Source: an uncultured Alphaproteobacteria bacterium (GTDB lineage: Bacteria > Pseudomonadota > Alphaproteobacteria > GCA-2731375). Taken from it: a DNA stretch of 64,000 bases. This document shows, piece after piece, positions 35,876-44,655 of this stretch (the first letter of the stretch is position 1; the number at the start of each line of letters is the position of its first letter). A program made the position numbers and the translations under genes. The stretch lies in the NCBI GenBank assembly GCA_951812805.1, contig CATOSZ010000001.1:1178001-1242000 (forward strand). The letters run 5' to 3'. The notes beneath the pieces are model-generated. The model was not told where the DNA came from. It did not search any database and was given only the letters and a program-made list of their open reading frames with translations.

Positions 35876-35946
35876 CGCCCGGGAGGCAAGGCGGGATCGA
35901 CCGGCGGTGCGGGGATCAGGGGCCGGCGGGCGGCCCTTGCATCGGC

Positions 35947-36735
35947 TCAGTTCAGCCAACGCTTGCGGCGGCGGTAGTGCTTGACGTCGCGGAAGCTGCG
36001 CTTCTCCTCCCCCGACATGCCGAGATAGAATTCCTTGATATCCGCGTTGTCGCGCAGCTGCTCCGCCGGCCCTTCCAGCACGACGGCGCCGTTCTCCATG
36101 ACGTAGCCATAGTCGGCGATTTCGAGCGCCAGGGTCGCGTTCTGCTCGACCAGGAGGAAGGTGACGTTCTGCTCTTCCCGCAGGCGGCGGATAATGCCCC
36201 AGATCTCCTCGATGATCATCGGCGCCAGGCCGAGCGAAGGCTCGTCCAGCAGGATGAGCTTGGGATCGGACATGAGGGCGCGGCCCACCGCCAGCATCTG
36301 CTGCTCGCCGCCCGAGAGGTAACCGCTGATGACGTCCCGGCGTTCCGCGATGCGGGGGAAGTATTCGTAAACCTTCTCCATGTTCGCGCGCATCTTGGCC
36401 TTGGAGACGATGTGGCCGCCGGCGACCAGGTTCTCTTCCGCACTCAGGTTGCCGAAGACGCGCCGGCCCTCGAAGACCTGGACGATGCCGTCCTTGACGA
36501 TGGAATGAGGCGCGCGGTTGTCGATGCGGTTGCCGTCCAGCTCGATCGAGCCGCGGGTAACCTCACCGCGTTCGCTGCGCAGGATGCCGGAAATGGCTTT
36601 CAGGGTCGTGGTCTTGCCGGCCCCGTTGGCGCCGAGCACCGTCGTGATCTTGCCGTCCGGCACCTCGATCGAGATGCCCTTCAGGACCAGGATGACGCTG
36701 TCGTAGATCACTTCGACGTTGTTCAGCTTGAGCAC
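35947..36735 (-). CDS. livF: Branched-chain amino acid-type ABC transporter ATP-binding protein (LivF-like)
   Basis: This 262-residue ATPase has Walker A GANGAGKTT, the signature motif YLSGGEQQM, Walker B LILLDEPSLGLAP and the LivF-type ending. With LivG, LivH, LivM and the binding protein upstream it completes a HAAT-family importer. The start is GTG at 36735 (VLKLNNVEVIYD), eight bases after GGAG. The true substrate may be an organic or aromatic acid rather than leucine, given the acyl-CoA ligase in the operon. Confidence 0.9.
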   Translation of the reverse strand: MLKLNNVEVIYDSVILVLKGISIEVPDGKITTVLGANGAGKTTTLKAISGILRSERGEVTRGSIELDGNRIDNRAPHSIVKDGIVQVFEGRRVFGNLSAEENLVAGGHIVSKAKMRANMEKVYEYFPRIAERRDVISGYLSGGEQQMLAVGRALMSDPKLILLDEPSLGLAPMIIEEIWGIIRRLREEQNVTFLLVEQNATLALEIADYGYVMENGAVVLEGPAEQLRDNADIKEFYLGMSGEEKRSFRDVKHYRRRKRWLN

Positions 36736-36773
36736 GGGCCAGGCTCCGACTTGGAAAAAATGACAAAGGCATT

Positions 36774-36803
36774 GGGGTCGGCCCGGCGAACCGAACCGAC
36801 CCC
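36774..36803 (-). terminator. Stem-loop between binding-protein and livF genes
   Basis: GGGGTCGG (36774-36781) pairs with CCGACCCC (36796-36803) across a 14-base loop. On the minus strand a TTTTTT run follows some 14 bases later. It may act as a partial terminator or 3' stabiliser that raises binding-protein mRNA over the distal ATPase gene. Confidence 0.45.
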
Positions 36804-36815
36804 GGGACGATGCCC

Positions 36816-38057
36816 CTACTTGTTGTGCTCTTCGACCAGAGCCAACACGGTATCGCGATACCCCTGGATCCAGTCGGTCGCCGGCACGAAGCCGTCGCCC
36901 TTGACTTGGAAGATCTGGACCCAACCACCACCCTCGTGATCCTCGGGCGTGATGTTCATCGGCGGCAGCATGCCACCGAGGGAGAAGTCCTTGATCTGCT
37001 CGAAGCCGTCGCGGACCTCGGCACCGGTGACGTCGGCGCTACCGCCCTTGGCCTTGACCGCGTTCTCGATCGCCTTCAGATGAAGGGCGGCGGCGAGCAG
37101 GCCACGGTTGTAGTACACGGTCGAGTCCATTTCACTCGGCGCGTCCTTACCCTCGGCCTTATACATGGCCTTGATGTCGTCCAGCACCTGGAACTTCGAA
37201 CCGGCACCGGCGAACTGCATGCAGTAATAGCCCTGCGCCTTCGACCAACCGCCGGCGCCCATGATGTTGGACTCACCCGCGGCCCACACGAAGCCGACCA
37301 TCTTGTTCAGCGGATAGCCGTTCCGCGTGAACTCGTTCAGCGCCACCGAGGGGGCCTTGCCGAACAGGTGGTTGATGACGAAGTCGGCGCGATAACGCCG
37401 GGCGATGTCCTGCACCTGGACCTTCATCTCGACGCCTGGCGGCGGAATGGCAAACTCCTTCAACTGGAAGCCTTCTTTTTCCGCCAGCTTGTGCAGGATC
37501 GGCAGCGGCTCGCGCCCGGCCGGGTTGTCGTAATAGATGTAGGCGATCTTCTTGCCCTTGATCACGCCGTCGAGCTGCTGCTTGGCGAACGCAACCGCGG
37601 CCGCACCCTGGCTCCAGTAGGTGGCCGCGATCGGGAAGAGGTAGGGATACTTCTTGCCGTCGGCCGCCGCGGCGGAGCCGAAGCCCGGGCTGGTGCCCGG
37701 AATCTTGTCTTCGTGCAGCAGCGGGGTCAGCGCCTGGGTGTGCGGCGTGCCGTAGATGCCAACGACGACGGCGCCTTCGGATTTCATCCGCTGATAGGCT
37801 TCCATGCCCGGCGGCACCTTGTATTCGTGGTCGATCTCGAGGACGCGTACCGTATGCCCCTCGATGCCGCCCTTCGAATTCACCAGCTTGACGTAGTCGT
37901 GATAGCCCGGGCAGAGGAACGTTCCGACCGTCTGGGTCGGGCCCGTCCGGTCGCACTGTATGCCGACGACGATCTCGCCGGCCATGGCGCCGCCCGCCTG
38001 GATGGCACCGGCCGCCAGCGCGGTCGCCGCCACCAATCCAATACCTAGTCGTCTCAT
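36816..38057 (-). CDS. ABC transporter periplasmic substrate-binding protein (LivK-like)
   Basis: This 413-residue protein has a clear Sec signal (MRRLGIGLVAATALAAGAI...AMAGEI). The two-lobed leucine-binding fold includes VGIQCDRTGPTQTVG, PGYHDYVKLVNSKGGIEGH and GIYGTPHTQALTPLLHEDKIP. It captures the substrate in the periplasm for the LivHMGF complex. It lies 61 bases after livM. Confidence 0.9.
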   Translation of the reverse strand: MRRLGIGLVAATALAAGAIQAGGAMAGEIVVGIQCDRTGPTQTVGTFLCPGYHDYVKLVNSKGGIEGHTVRVLEIDHEYKVPPGMEAYQRMKSEGAVVVGIYGTPHTQALTPLLHEDKIPGTSPGFGSAAAADGKKYPYLFPIAATYWSQGAAAVAFAKQQLDGVIKGKKIAYIYYDNPAGREPLPILHKLAEKEGFQLKEFAIPPPGVEMKVQVQDIARRYRADFVINHLFGKAPSVALNEFTRNGYPLNKMVGFVWAAGESNIMGAGGWSKAQGYYCMQFAGAGSKFQVLDDIKAMYKAEGKDAPSEMDSTVYYNRGLLAAALHLKAIENAVKAKGGSADVTGAEVRDGFEQIKDFSLGGMLPPMNITPEDHEGGGWVQIFQVKGDGFVPATDWIQGYRDTVLALVEEHNK

Positions 38058-38118
38058 TCGAGATCCTCCCTCGTTGTCGCGCCGCCCCGCCCGGGGTCCG
38101 ACGCTGCGCCCGCCTCCG

Positions 38119-39186
38119 TTAGTAGGAGAAGGGCCAGACCCGGAAATAGTTCCGGATATTCTGCCACAGTTTGTTCAATCCCTCGGGCTCCACGACCAGG
38201 AACACGATGATCAGGCCACCGAACAGGATCAGCCGCATCTGTGCGATCACCTGGGCGAGATAGTTGCCGTCCACGAAGAAGACACCCACCGTTTCCATGA
38301 AGAAGCGGATGACGATCGGCAGCAACGTGACGAACACCGCACCGTAGACCGAGCCCATGACCGAGCCGAGACCGCCGATGATGCACATCGCCAGATAGTC
38401 GATGGAGATCGGCAGCTGGAACGCCTCGTAGTTGGCGATGCCGAAGTAGTAGGTATAGAGCACGCCGGTCACGCCCGCGTAGAAGGACGAGATGGCGAAG
38501 GCCAGCAGCTTGTAGCGATAGACGTTGATGCCGATGATTTCCGCCGCCACGTCCTGGTCGCGAATGGCGATGAAGGCACGGCCGATCCGGCTGCGCACCA
38601 GATTGAAGGTCGCGATGATGGCCAACGCCGTGATCGGCAGGATGAAGAAGTAGAGCTCCGCCTGGGTCTCCAGCACGACGCCGAAAATTTCGGGCCGGGG
38701 CATCTCGATCGAGGCCTGTATGCCGCCCGAAATCACCGGCGTATGGTTCAGAATCCACTCGATGATGAACTGCGCGGCGAGTGTCGCGATCGCCAAATAG
38801 AGGCCCTTCACCCGGAGCGAGGGCATCCCGACGATGACGCCGATGAGCGCCGCCATGAGCCCGCCCGCCGGCAGCGTAAGCCAGAACGGAGCGTCCAGGT
38901 ACTTGGCCATGTTCGCCGCCGTATAGGCACCGACGGACATGAAGGCGCCGTGGCCGATGGAAATCTGCCCGGTGTAGCCGAGCAGGATGTTGAGGCCGAG
39001 CGCGCCGACGACCGCGATCGCGGCGATGTTGACGATCGAGAGCAGATACTCGTCGAAGGCCAGCGGCAGGATGACGAAGAACAGCAGGGCATAGCCGATC
39101 GCCGTCGCCTGGCCGATCGGCAGGGGCAGCAACGCCATGTCGGACTTGTAGTTCGTCTTGTAGTAGCCACTCTGTCGGAAATACAT
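38119..39186 (-). CDS. livM: Branched-chain amino acid-type ABC permease (LivM-like)
   Basis: This 355-residue membrane protein has about nine or ten hydrophobic segments and the LivM signatures LLGYTGQISIGHGAFMSVGAY and RDQDVAAEIIGINVYRYKLLAFAISSFYAGVTG. It forms half of the transmembrane channel with LivH, whose gene ends 19 bases upstream. Confidence 0.92.
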   Translation of the reverse strand: MYFRQSGYYKTNYKSDMALLPLPIGQATAIGYALLFFVILPLAFDEYLLSIVNIAAIAVVGALGLNILLGYTGQISIGHGAFMSVGAYTAANMAKYLDAPFWLTLPAGGLMAALIGVIVGMPSLRVKGLYLAIATLAAQFIIEWILNHTPVISGGIQASIEMPRPEIFGVVLETQAELYFFILPITALAIIATFNLVRSRIGRAFIAIRDQDVAAEIIGINVYRYKLLAFAISSFYAGVTGVLYTYYFGIANYEAFQLPISIDYLAMCIIGGLGSVMGSVYGAVFVTLLPIVIRFFMETVGVFFVDGNYLAQVIAQMRLILFGGLIIVFLVVEPEGLNKLWQNIRNYFRVWPFSY

Positions 39187-39205
39187 GGACGTTTGCTCCG
39201 CCGGC

Positions 39206-40102
39206 TCAGATGCGCTCGATGATGGGCTTGCCGAAGATGCCGTAGGGTCGGACCATCAGAACGAGGATCATCAGCACATAGGGCGTGAAGTCCTTGGTGC
39301 CGCCGCCGACATAGGGATCCAAATAACCCGCCGCGAGCGCCTCGACGACACCGACGATGATGCCGCCGACGACGACGCCGATGATCGAGTCCAAGCCACC
39401 AAGGATCACCACGGGAAAGACCTTGAGGCCGAGCGCGGCAAGCTGGGTGTCGACGCCGATGGCGTTGCCCCAGACGATCCCGCCGAGCAGGGCGACGACG
39501 CCCGCCAGCACCCAGGCGATGACGAAATAACGCTCGACGTTGATGCCCATCGCCATGGAGACCTGATGGCTGTCCGCCACCGCGCGCATGGCGACGCCGA
39601 TCCGACTCTTGAGGAAGAACCAGCCGAAGCCGGCGAGGAAGATCACGCTGATCGCGGCGCCCAGCACGTCGATCGGCGACATGAAGAGCGGGCCCCAGAT
39701 GATCGGCAGATCCGGGATCGGCAGGTTGATCGGCCGCGTCTCCGCACCGAACAGCAAGGGGCCGAGGCCGCGGAACATCAGCGCCAGGCCGATCGTCGCC
39801 ATGATGATGGCCACCACCGGCCGCCCGATCATCGGCCGCAGCACCACCCGCTCCAGCGCGACGTTGAACAGGATCATCAGTACCAGGACGACGATGATCG
39901 AAAGCCACAGCGGGAAGCCGTAGAGGAAGACGAACGAGGCGATGAAGATCGCCGCGATCATGCAGAATTCCCCCTGGGCGAAGTTAATCGCGTCGGTCGA
40001 CTTGTAGATCAGCACGAAACCAACCGCGACCAGCGCATACATCATGCCGGTCAGCATGCCGTTCGTCACCAGTTCAATCAAAAACTGGGTTTCGCCGTCC
40101 AT
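39206..40102 (-). CDS. livH: Branched-chain amino acid-type ABC permease (LivH-like)
   Basis: This 298-residue membrane protein has FVLIYKSTDAINFAQGEFCM and VILGGLDSIIGVVVGGIIVGVVE, typical of LivH. It sits between the ligase gene and livM with gaps of 19-28 bases, consistent with one transcript. Confidence 0.92.
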   Translation of the reverse strand: MDGETQFLIELVTNGMLTGMMYALVAVGFVLIYKSTDAINFAQGEFCMIAAIFIASFVFLYGFPLWLSIIVVLVLMILFNVALERVVLRPMIGRPVVAIIMATIGLALMFRGLGPLLFGAETRPINLPIPDLPIIWGPLFMSPIDVLGAAISVIFLAGFGWFFLKSRIGVAMRAVADSHQVSMAMGINVERYFVIAWVLAGVVALLGGIVWGNAIGVDTQLAALGLKVFPVVILGGLDSIIGVVVGGIIVGVVEALAAGYLDPYVGGGTKDFTPYVLMILVLMVRPYGIFGKPIIERI

Positions 40103-40130
40103 GTCTCAACACTCCTTGGTATATTCGCGT

Positions 40131-42038
40131 TCAGGCCGCGTCCTCAACGATGAGGTGCGAGTCGATCTGCGACTTCGTGCCGTCCTCGAAGGTGACGTCG
40201 ATCTTCATGTCCACTTCCCGGTCCCCGCCATAGAGGGCGTTGACGACGGGGGCGTATTTCTCCGTGACGAAGGCGCGGCGGATCTTCCGGGTCCGCGTCA
40301 CCTCGTCGTCGTCGGCGTCGAAGTCCTTGTTCAGCAGCAGGAACCGCTTGATCCGCGTCGATTCCGGCAAACTGTTGTTAATGCGCCGGATTTCCTCGGC
40401 GACCAGCTGGCGTACCTCCGGCTTCTGCGAGAGGTCGACATAGTTGGTGTAGGGCAGGTTGGCCTTGTCCGCCCAGTTGCCGACGACGTCGAAGTCGATC
40501 GCCACCATGGCGGAGACGAAGGGACGGCCGTCGCCGAAGGCCACCGCCTCGCCGATATAGGGGCTGAACTTCAGCTTCAACTCGACGAACTGCGGTGCGA
40601 AAGCGGAACCGTCCGCCATCTTGCCGACATCCTTGGCCCGGTCGATGATAACCAGATGGCCGCGGTCGTCCATCAGACCCGCGTCGCCCGTGTGGAACCA
40701 GCCGTCCTCCCGCAGCACCTCCGCCGTCTTCTCCGCCTCTTTGTAATAGCCGACGAAGACACCGGGCGAACGCACCATGACCTCGCTGGTCTCCGCGTCG
40801 ACCTTCAGATCGATGCCGTTGCAGGCGAGGCCGACGGTATCCGGGTTGGCCTGATCGTCCGGCTGCAGGGACACCAGGCCGCTCACTTCCGTGGCGCCGT
40901 AGACTTGTTTCAGGTTGATGCCGAAACCGCGGAAGAAGCGGAAGGCGTCCGGGCCGAGCGGCGCGCCGCCGGTCAGGCACCAGCGCGCGCGGCGCAGGCC
41001 GAGCTGGTCGCGCACCGGACCGTAGAGCAGCCATTCGCCGATGGCATGTTTCAGCTTCAGGCCGCCCGCGACGGGCCGGCCTTCCTGGCGTGCCAGTTCC
41101 ACCGCCTCGGCCACCTCGCGGAAGGCCTGGTAGATCCAGCGTTTGAGGCCGCCGGCGTCCGCCGCCCGAACCTGCAGGTTGGAAATCATGCCGTCCCAGA
41201 CCCGGGGCGGCGCCAGAATGCCCGTCGGCCCCAGCTCGCGCAGGTCGTGCATCAGCGTCTCCGGCGATTCCGGGCAGTTCGTCGCACAGCCGACCATGAC
41301 CGAGACGCAGAGGTTGTAGACCGAGTCGCCGACCCAGGCGAGCGGTAGATAGGCGAGGAAATCATCGTCCGCGCGAAGATCCTCGTTCTGGATGAAGATC
41401 TCGCTGGTCTTGATGATGTTGGCATGGCTCAACATCACGCCCTTGGGCTGCCCCGTCGTCCCCGACGTGTAGGCGATGAGCGCGATGTCCGAGGCCGTGA
41501 GGCTCGAAACGCTGTTCTCGTAGTGGCCCGCGTTTTGGCCGGCGAAGGCGCGGCCCTTCTCCACCACGTCCTCGTAACGCAGCAGGAAGTCTTCGTCGTA
41601 GACCGTCAGCCCACGGGGATCGCAATAGATCAGCCATTGCAGGTTCGGCAGGTCGCCCCGGATCGAGAGGATCTTGTCGACCTGTTCCTGGTCCTCGGCG
41701 ACGATGATCTTGGTTTCGGCATGGGACAGGACGAAGGTCAGCTCGGTCGCGATCGAGTCGTGATAGACCGGCACCGACTGCCCGCCGAGCGCCATGGCGG
41801 AAAGCTGCGCCCAATAGAGCTTCGGGCGATTATTGCCGAGCACCGAGAGCTTGTCGTCGCGCGCGAAACCAAGGCTGGCGAGCCCCATCGCGAAGCTCTC
41901 GACATTCTCGTCGAAGGCCTTCCAGTCGAAGGTTTCCCAGATGCCGAGGGATTTTTCCCGGATCGCCGGCCGTCCGGAATAGGCGGCATCCGAACCGTTG
42001 CGGCGGACATAGTCGATGATGGTCGAAAGTTCAGCCAT
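40131..42038 (-). CDS. AMP-binding long-chain acyl-CoA synthetase-like ligase
   Basis: This 635-residue adenylate-forming enzyme has the P-loop LIAYTSGTTGQPKGVMLSH, the YGATEVSG motif and the GWFHTGDAGLMDDRGHLVIIDRAKD hinge. It resembles FadD-type ligases that make acyl-CoA from a carboxylic acid, ATP and CoA. Its position inside the Liv operon, between livG and livH, suggests it activates the imported acid. Confidence 0.9.
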   Translation of the reverse strand: MAELSTIIDYVRRNGSDAAYSGRPAIREKSLGIWETFDWKAFDENVESFAMGLASLGFARDDKLSVLGNNRPKLYWAQLSAMALGGQSVPVYHDSIATELTFVLSHAETKIIVAEDQEQVDKILSIRGDLPNLQWLIYCDPRGLTVYDEDFLLRYEDVVEKGRAFAGQNAGHYENSVSSLTASDIALIAYTSGTTGQPKGVMLSHANIIKTSEIFIQNEDLRADDDFLAYLPLAWVGDSVYNLCVSVMVGCATNCPESPETLMHDLRELGPTGILAPPRVWDGMISNLQVRAADAGGLKRWIYQAFREVAEAVELARQEGRPVAGGLKLKHAIGEWLLYGPVRDQLGLRRARWCLTGGAPLGPDAFRFFRGFGINLKQVYGATEVSGLVSLQPDDQANPDTVGLACNGIDLKVDAETSEVMVRSPGVFVGYYKEAEKTAEVLREDGWFHTGDAGLMDDRGHLVIIDRAKDVGKMADGSAFAPQFVELKLKFSPYIGEAVAFGDGRPFVSAMVAIDFDVVGNWADKANLPYTNYVDLSQKPEVRQLVAEEIRRINNSLPESTRIKRFLLLNKDFDADDDEVTRTRKIRRAFVTEKYAPVVNALYGGDREVDMKIDVTFEDGTKSQIDSHLIVEDAA

Positions 42039-42062
42039 GTGACCGATCGCTCCCTGAGTTCC

Positions 42063-42854
42063 CTAATGGCCACTGCCGAGGTAGGCCTCGATCACCTGCG
42101 GGTTGTTGCGCACCTCGTCCGGCGTCCCGTCGGCGATCTTCGATCCCTGATCGAGCACGGCGATCCGGTCGGAGATGTCCATGATCACGCCCATGTCGTG
42201 TTCGATCAGGACGATTGTCGTGCCGAACTCGCCGTTCACGTCGAGGACATAGCGCACCATGTCCTCCTTCTCCTCCTGGTTCATGCCCGCCATCGGCTCG
42301 TCCAGCAGCAGCAGCGAGGGCTCCACCGCGAGAGCGCGCCCAAGCTCCACCCGCTTGCGCAATCCATAAGCAAGCGCGCCCGTCGGCTCGCGGCGCAGGT
42401 CGCTCAATTTCAAGAAGTCGATGATCTCCTCGACTCGGCGGCGATGCTCGACCTCTTCGCGCTGCGCCTTGCCCCAATAGAGGAACGAGGCCAGAACCCC
42501 GGCCTTCATGTGGACGTGACGCCCCATCATCAGATTGTCGAGCACGGTCAGGCCGTTGAACAAGGCGATGTTCTGGAAGGTGCGCGCGATGCCTTTAGTG
42601 GCGCGATTGGCCGGGTTGAGCCGGGTGATGTCTTCGTTGCCGAGATGGATCGAGCCCTGATCGGGCGCATAGAAGCCGGAGATCATGTTGAGCAGCGTCG
42701 TCTTGCCCGCACCGTTCGGGCCGATGATCGCATAGATCAGACCCTTGGGGACCGTGACGCTGACGTCGCCGACGGCTTTCACGCCGCCAAAATTTTTCGA
42801 CAGATTTTCTACCCGAAGTGCGATTTCTGCACTTCCGTTCGCGCCATCCGACAT
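42063..42854 (-). CDS. livG: Branched-chain amino acid-type ABC transporter ATP-binding protein (LivG-like)
   Basis: This 263-residue ATPase has Walker A GPNGAGKTT, GIARTFQNIALFNGLTV, the signature region LAYGLRKRVELGRAL, Walker B LLLLDEPMAGMNQEEKEDM and a C-terminal EVRNNPQVIEAYLGSGH characteristic of LivG. ATG 42854 (MSDGANG) follows a GGAGGGGAG ribosome binding site. It is the first gene of the Liv operon; ISAs1 lies 145 bases upstream. Confidence 0.92.
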   Translation of the reverse strand: MSDGANGSAEIALRVENLSKNFGGVKAVGDVSVTVPKGLIYAIIGPNGAGKTTLLNMISGFYAPDQGSIHLGNEDITRLNPANRATKGIARTFQNIALFNGLTVLDNLMMGRHVHMKAGVLASFLYWGKAQREEVEHRRRVEEIIDFLKLSDLRREPTGALAYGLRKRVELGRALAVEPSLLLLDEPMAGMNQEEKEDMVRYVLDVNGEFGTTIVLIEHDMGVIMDISDRIAVLDQGSKIADGTPDEVRNNPQVIEAYLGSGH

Positions 42855-42988
42855 GCGACGGCTCCCCTCCCGTCGGGTCGGACCTTTTTGTAGGTGGGGC
42901 CCCAAACTTCCCACCCAGGCCGCGACACCGAAATCATTAAGACTGGCGACACCTTGCGTCGTCGCGATCCCAAGCGCAAGCCCCCTTT

Positions 42989-42998
42989 ACATAAATGT
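42989..42998. repeat. Target-site duplication of the ISAs1-type element, left (ACATAAATGT)
   Basis: This 10-bp direct repeat is identical to 44208-44217 and immediately flanks the CAGGG tip of the element. Confidence 0.85.
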
Positions 42999-44207
42999 CA
43001 GGGGAATCGCATTTGGAATTGCCTTGACGTGCGTGTTTGATCTTGAGGTATTGGCGCGAATCGATTCTACCCGGTCTTTTCACGGGTGGAGGTTGCGATG
43101 GAAGGCTTTCTGGAGTGCTTTGAGGGTCTCGAGGATCCGCGGACTGGCAATGCCGGGCGTCACGATCTGCTGGAGATCTTGACGATCGCCCTGTGCACGG
43201 TCCTCTCGGGCGGTCAGACGGCGGTCGACATGGCGATCTTCGCGCGTGAAAAGGAGGCGTTCCTGCGGGAATTTCTCGTACTCGAACATGGCGTGCCGAG
43301 CCACGACACCTTCAGCCGGGTGTTCCGGTTGCTGGATCCGGAGGCGTTCGGCGCCTGCTTCCAGCGCTTCATGGCGCGCTTTTCCGAGACCTGCCAAGGG
43401 GTCATTGCGATCGACGGCAAGGTGGTGCGGCGATCCTACGACAAGGCGAGCGGCACGTCGGCGCTGCATATGGTCTCGGCCTGGGGCTGTGATCAGCGGC
43501 TGGTGTTGGGGCAAGTCGCCACCGACGCCAAGTCCAACGAGATCACCGCCGTGCCGAAGCTGTTGAAACTATTGAGCCTCGAGGGGACGATCGTGACCGT
43601 GGACGCCCTCAATTGCCAGCGCGCCATCGCCAGCCAGATTATCGAGCAGGGGGGTGACTACGCCCTGGCGTTGAAGGGCAATCAAGGCACGCTGCATGAC
43701 GACGTGAGAACCTTCCTCGACGATCCGAAAGCCGAAGCGACCACCACCGACACCACGGTCGATGGCGATCATGGCCGCATCGAGACCCGTGCCGCTCTCG
43801 TCTCCAGCCACGTCGAGTGGCTGCAAGAGCGCCATCATTGGCCGGGCCTGAAGGCGGTCGCCAAAGTCACCCGGACCCGCGAGTGCGCGGAGAAGACGTC
43901 GAGCGAAACCGCCTACTACCTGCTCAGCCAGCCGCTCGACGCCGAGCGCTTCAATCCCGTTGCCCGGGCGCACTGGGGGGTCGAAAACCGCCTGCACTGG
44001 TGCCTCGATGTCCAAATGAACGAAGACCAAGACAGAACCCGCAAGGACAATGGACCGCACAATCTCGCCGTCCTGCGCCACATGGCGCTCAATGTCATGC
44101 GAAAGGATCCACGAAAAGACTCGCTGCGCGCCAAGTTCAAAATCGCCGCTTGGAACAACGACTATCTCCTGTCACTCCTCGGCAAATTCTGAAATGCGAT
44201 TGCCCTG
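42999..44207 (+). mobile_element. ISAs1-family insertion sequence, complete
   Basis: This 1,209-bp element has terminal inverted repeats CAGGGGAATCGCATTT (left) and AAATGCGATTGCCCTG (right), one mismatch in 16, flanked by a 10-bp direct repeat. It contains one intact transposase gene and lies between livG and the GFA gene without breaking either. Its left end may separate livG from upstream promoter sequence. Confidence 0.9.
43098..44192 (+). CDS. ISAs1-family transposase
   Basis: This 364-residue DDE transposase has an N-terminal DDE_Tnp_1-associated region (FEGLEDPRTGNAGRHDLLEIL), the core VIAIDGKVVRRSYD, TIVTVDALNCQRAIA and the C-terminal HWGVENRLHWCLDVQMNEDQ with the catalytic glutamate. 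It is full length. ATG 43098 follows GGTGGAGG; a GTG at 43086 is an alternative. Confidence 0.93.
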   Translation: MEGFLECFEGLEDPRTGNAGRHDLLEILTIALCTVLSGGQTAVDMAIFAREKEAFLREFLVLEHGVPSHDTFSRVFRLLDPEAFGACFQRFMARFSETCQGVIAIDGKVVRRSYDKASGTSALHMVSAWGCDQRLVLGQVATDAKSNEITAVPKLLKLLSLEGTIVTVDALNCQRAIASQIIEQGGDYALALKGNQGTLHDDVRTFLDDPKAEATTTDTTVDGDHGRIETRAALVSSHVEWLQERHHWPGLKAVAKVTRTRECAEKTSSETAYYLLSQPLDAERFNPVARAHWGVENRLHWCLDVQMNEDQDRTRKDNGPHNLAVLRHMALNVMRKDPRKDSLRAKFKIAAWNNDYLLSLLGKF

Positions 44208-44217
44208 ACATAAATGT
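44208..44217. repeat. Target-site duplication of the ISAs1-type element, right (ACATAAATGT)
   Basis: It is identical to 42989-42998 and abuts the CCCTG tip of the element. Confidence 0.85.
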
Positions 44218-44229
44218 ATAGCGCGGTCG

Positions 44230-44640
44230 TCAACCGGGCATTTTGTCGAAAGCTTTCACCTCGGGATCCAGGATCGTCGCCGGCAATTTCCGCGAGGCAT
44301 AGACGTTGGCGCGGGGCTTGAACCAGGACGCGTCGTCGATCACGCCGACACGCACGGTGCGCCGATCCGGCCAGGCATCGTTGGCACCGAACAGCTGCGA
44401 GCCGCAACTCGAGCAGAAGAACTTCTTCATTTTCGAGCCCTTGTCGCTCTCGTGCTCGAAACTGGCGGGCTCGCCGGCGGTAACGGTGAGCTTGTCCGCC
44501 GGCACGTGCACGACGCTCGCGAAGCTAGCACCGGTTGCGCGCCGGCAATCGTCGCAGTGACAATTGGCCATCATCAACGGCTCGGCCTCGACGGAAAGCT
44601 GGACGGCGCCGCAAAGACAGCGCGCGGTGAAACCGGTCAT
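44230..44640 (-). CDS. GFA (glutathione-dependent formaldehyde-activating enzyme-like) family protein
   Basis: This 136-residue protein has the zinc-binding cysteine pattern CLCGAV, NCHCDDCRR and FFCSSCGSQLFG of the GFA/CENP-V family. The founding member binds the formaldehyde-glutathione adduct; most homologues have no known substrate. Its stop is 12 bases from the ISAs1 duplication, so it is intact. It follows the acyl-CoA synthetase-like gene's stop region on the same strand, 15 bases apart. Confidence 0.9.
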   Translation of the reverse strand: MTGFTARCLCGAVQLSVEAEPLMMANCHCDDCRRATGASFASVVHVPADKLTVTAGEPASFEHESDKGSKMKKFFCSSCGSQLFGANDAWPDRRTVRVGVIDDASWFKPRANVYASRKLPATILDPEVKAFDKMPG

Positions 44641-44655
44641 GATCGTTCTCCCTGG

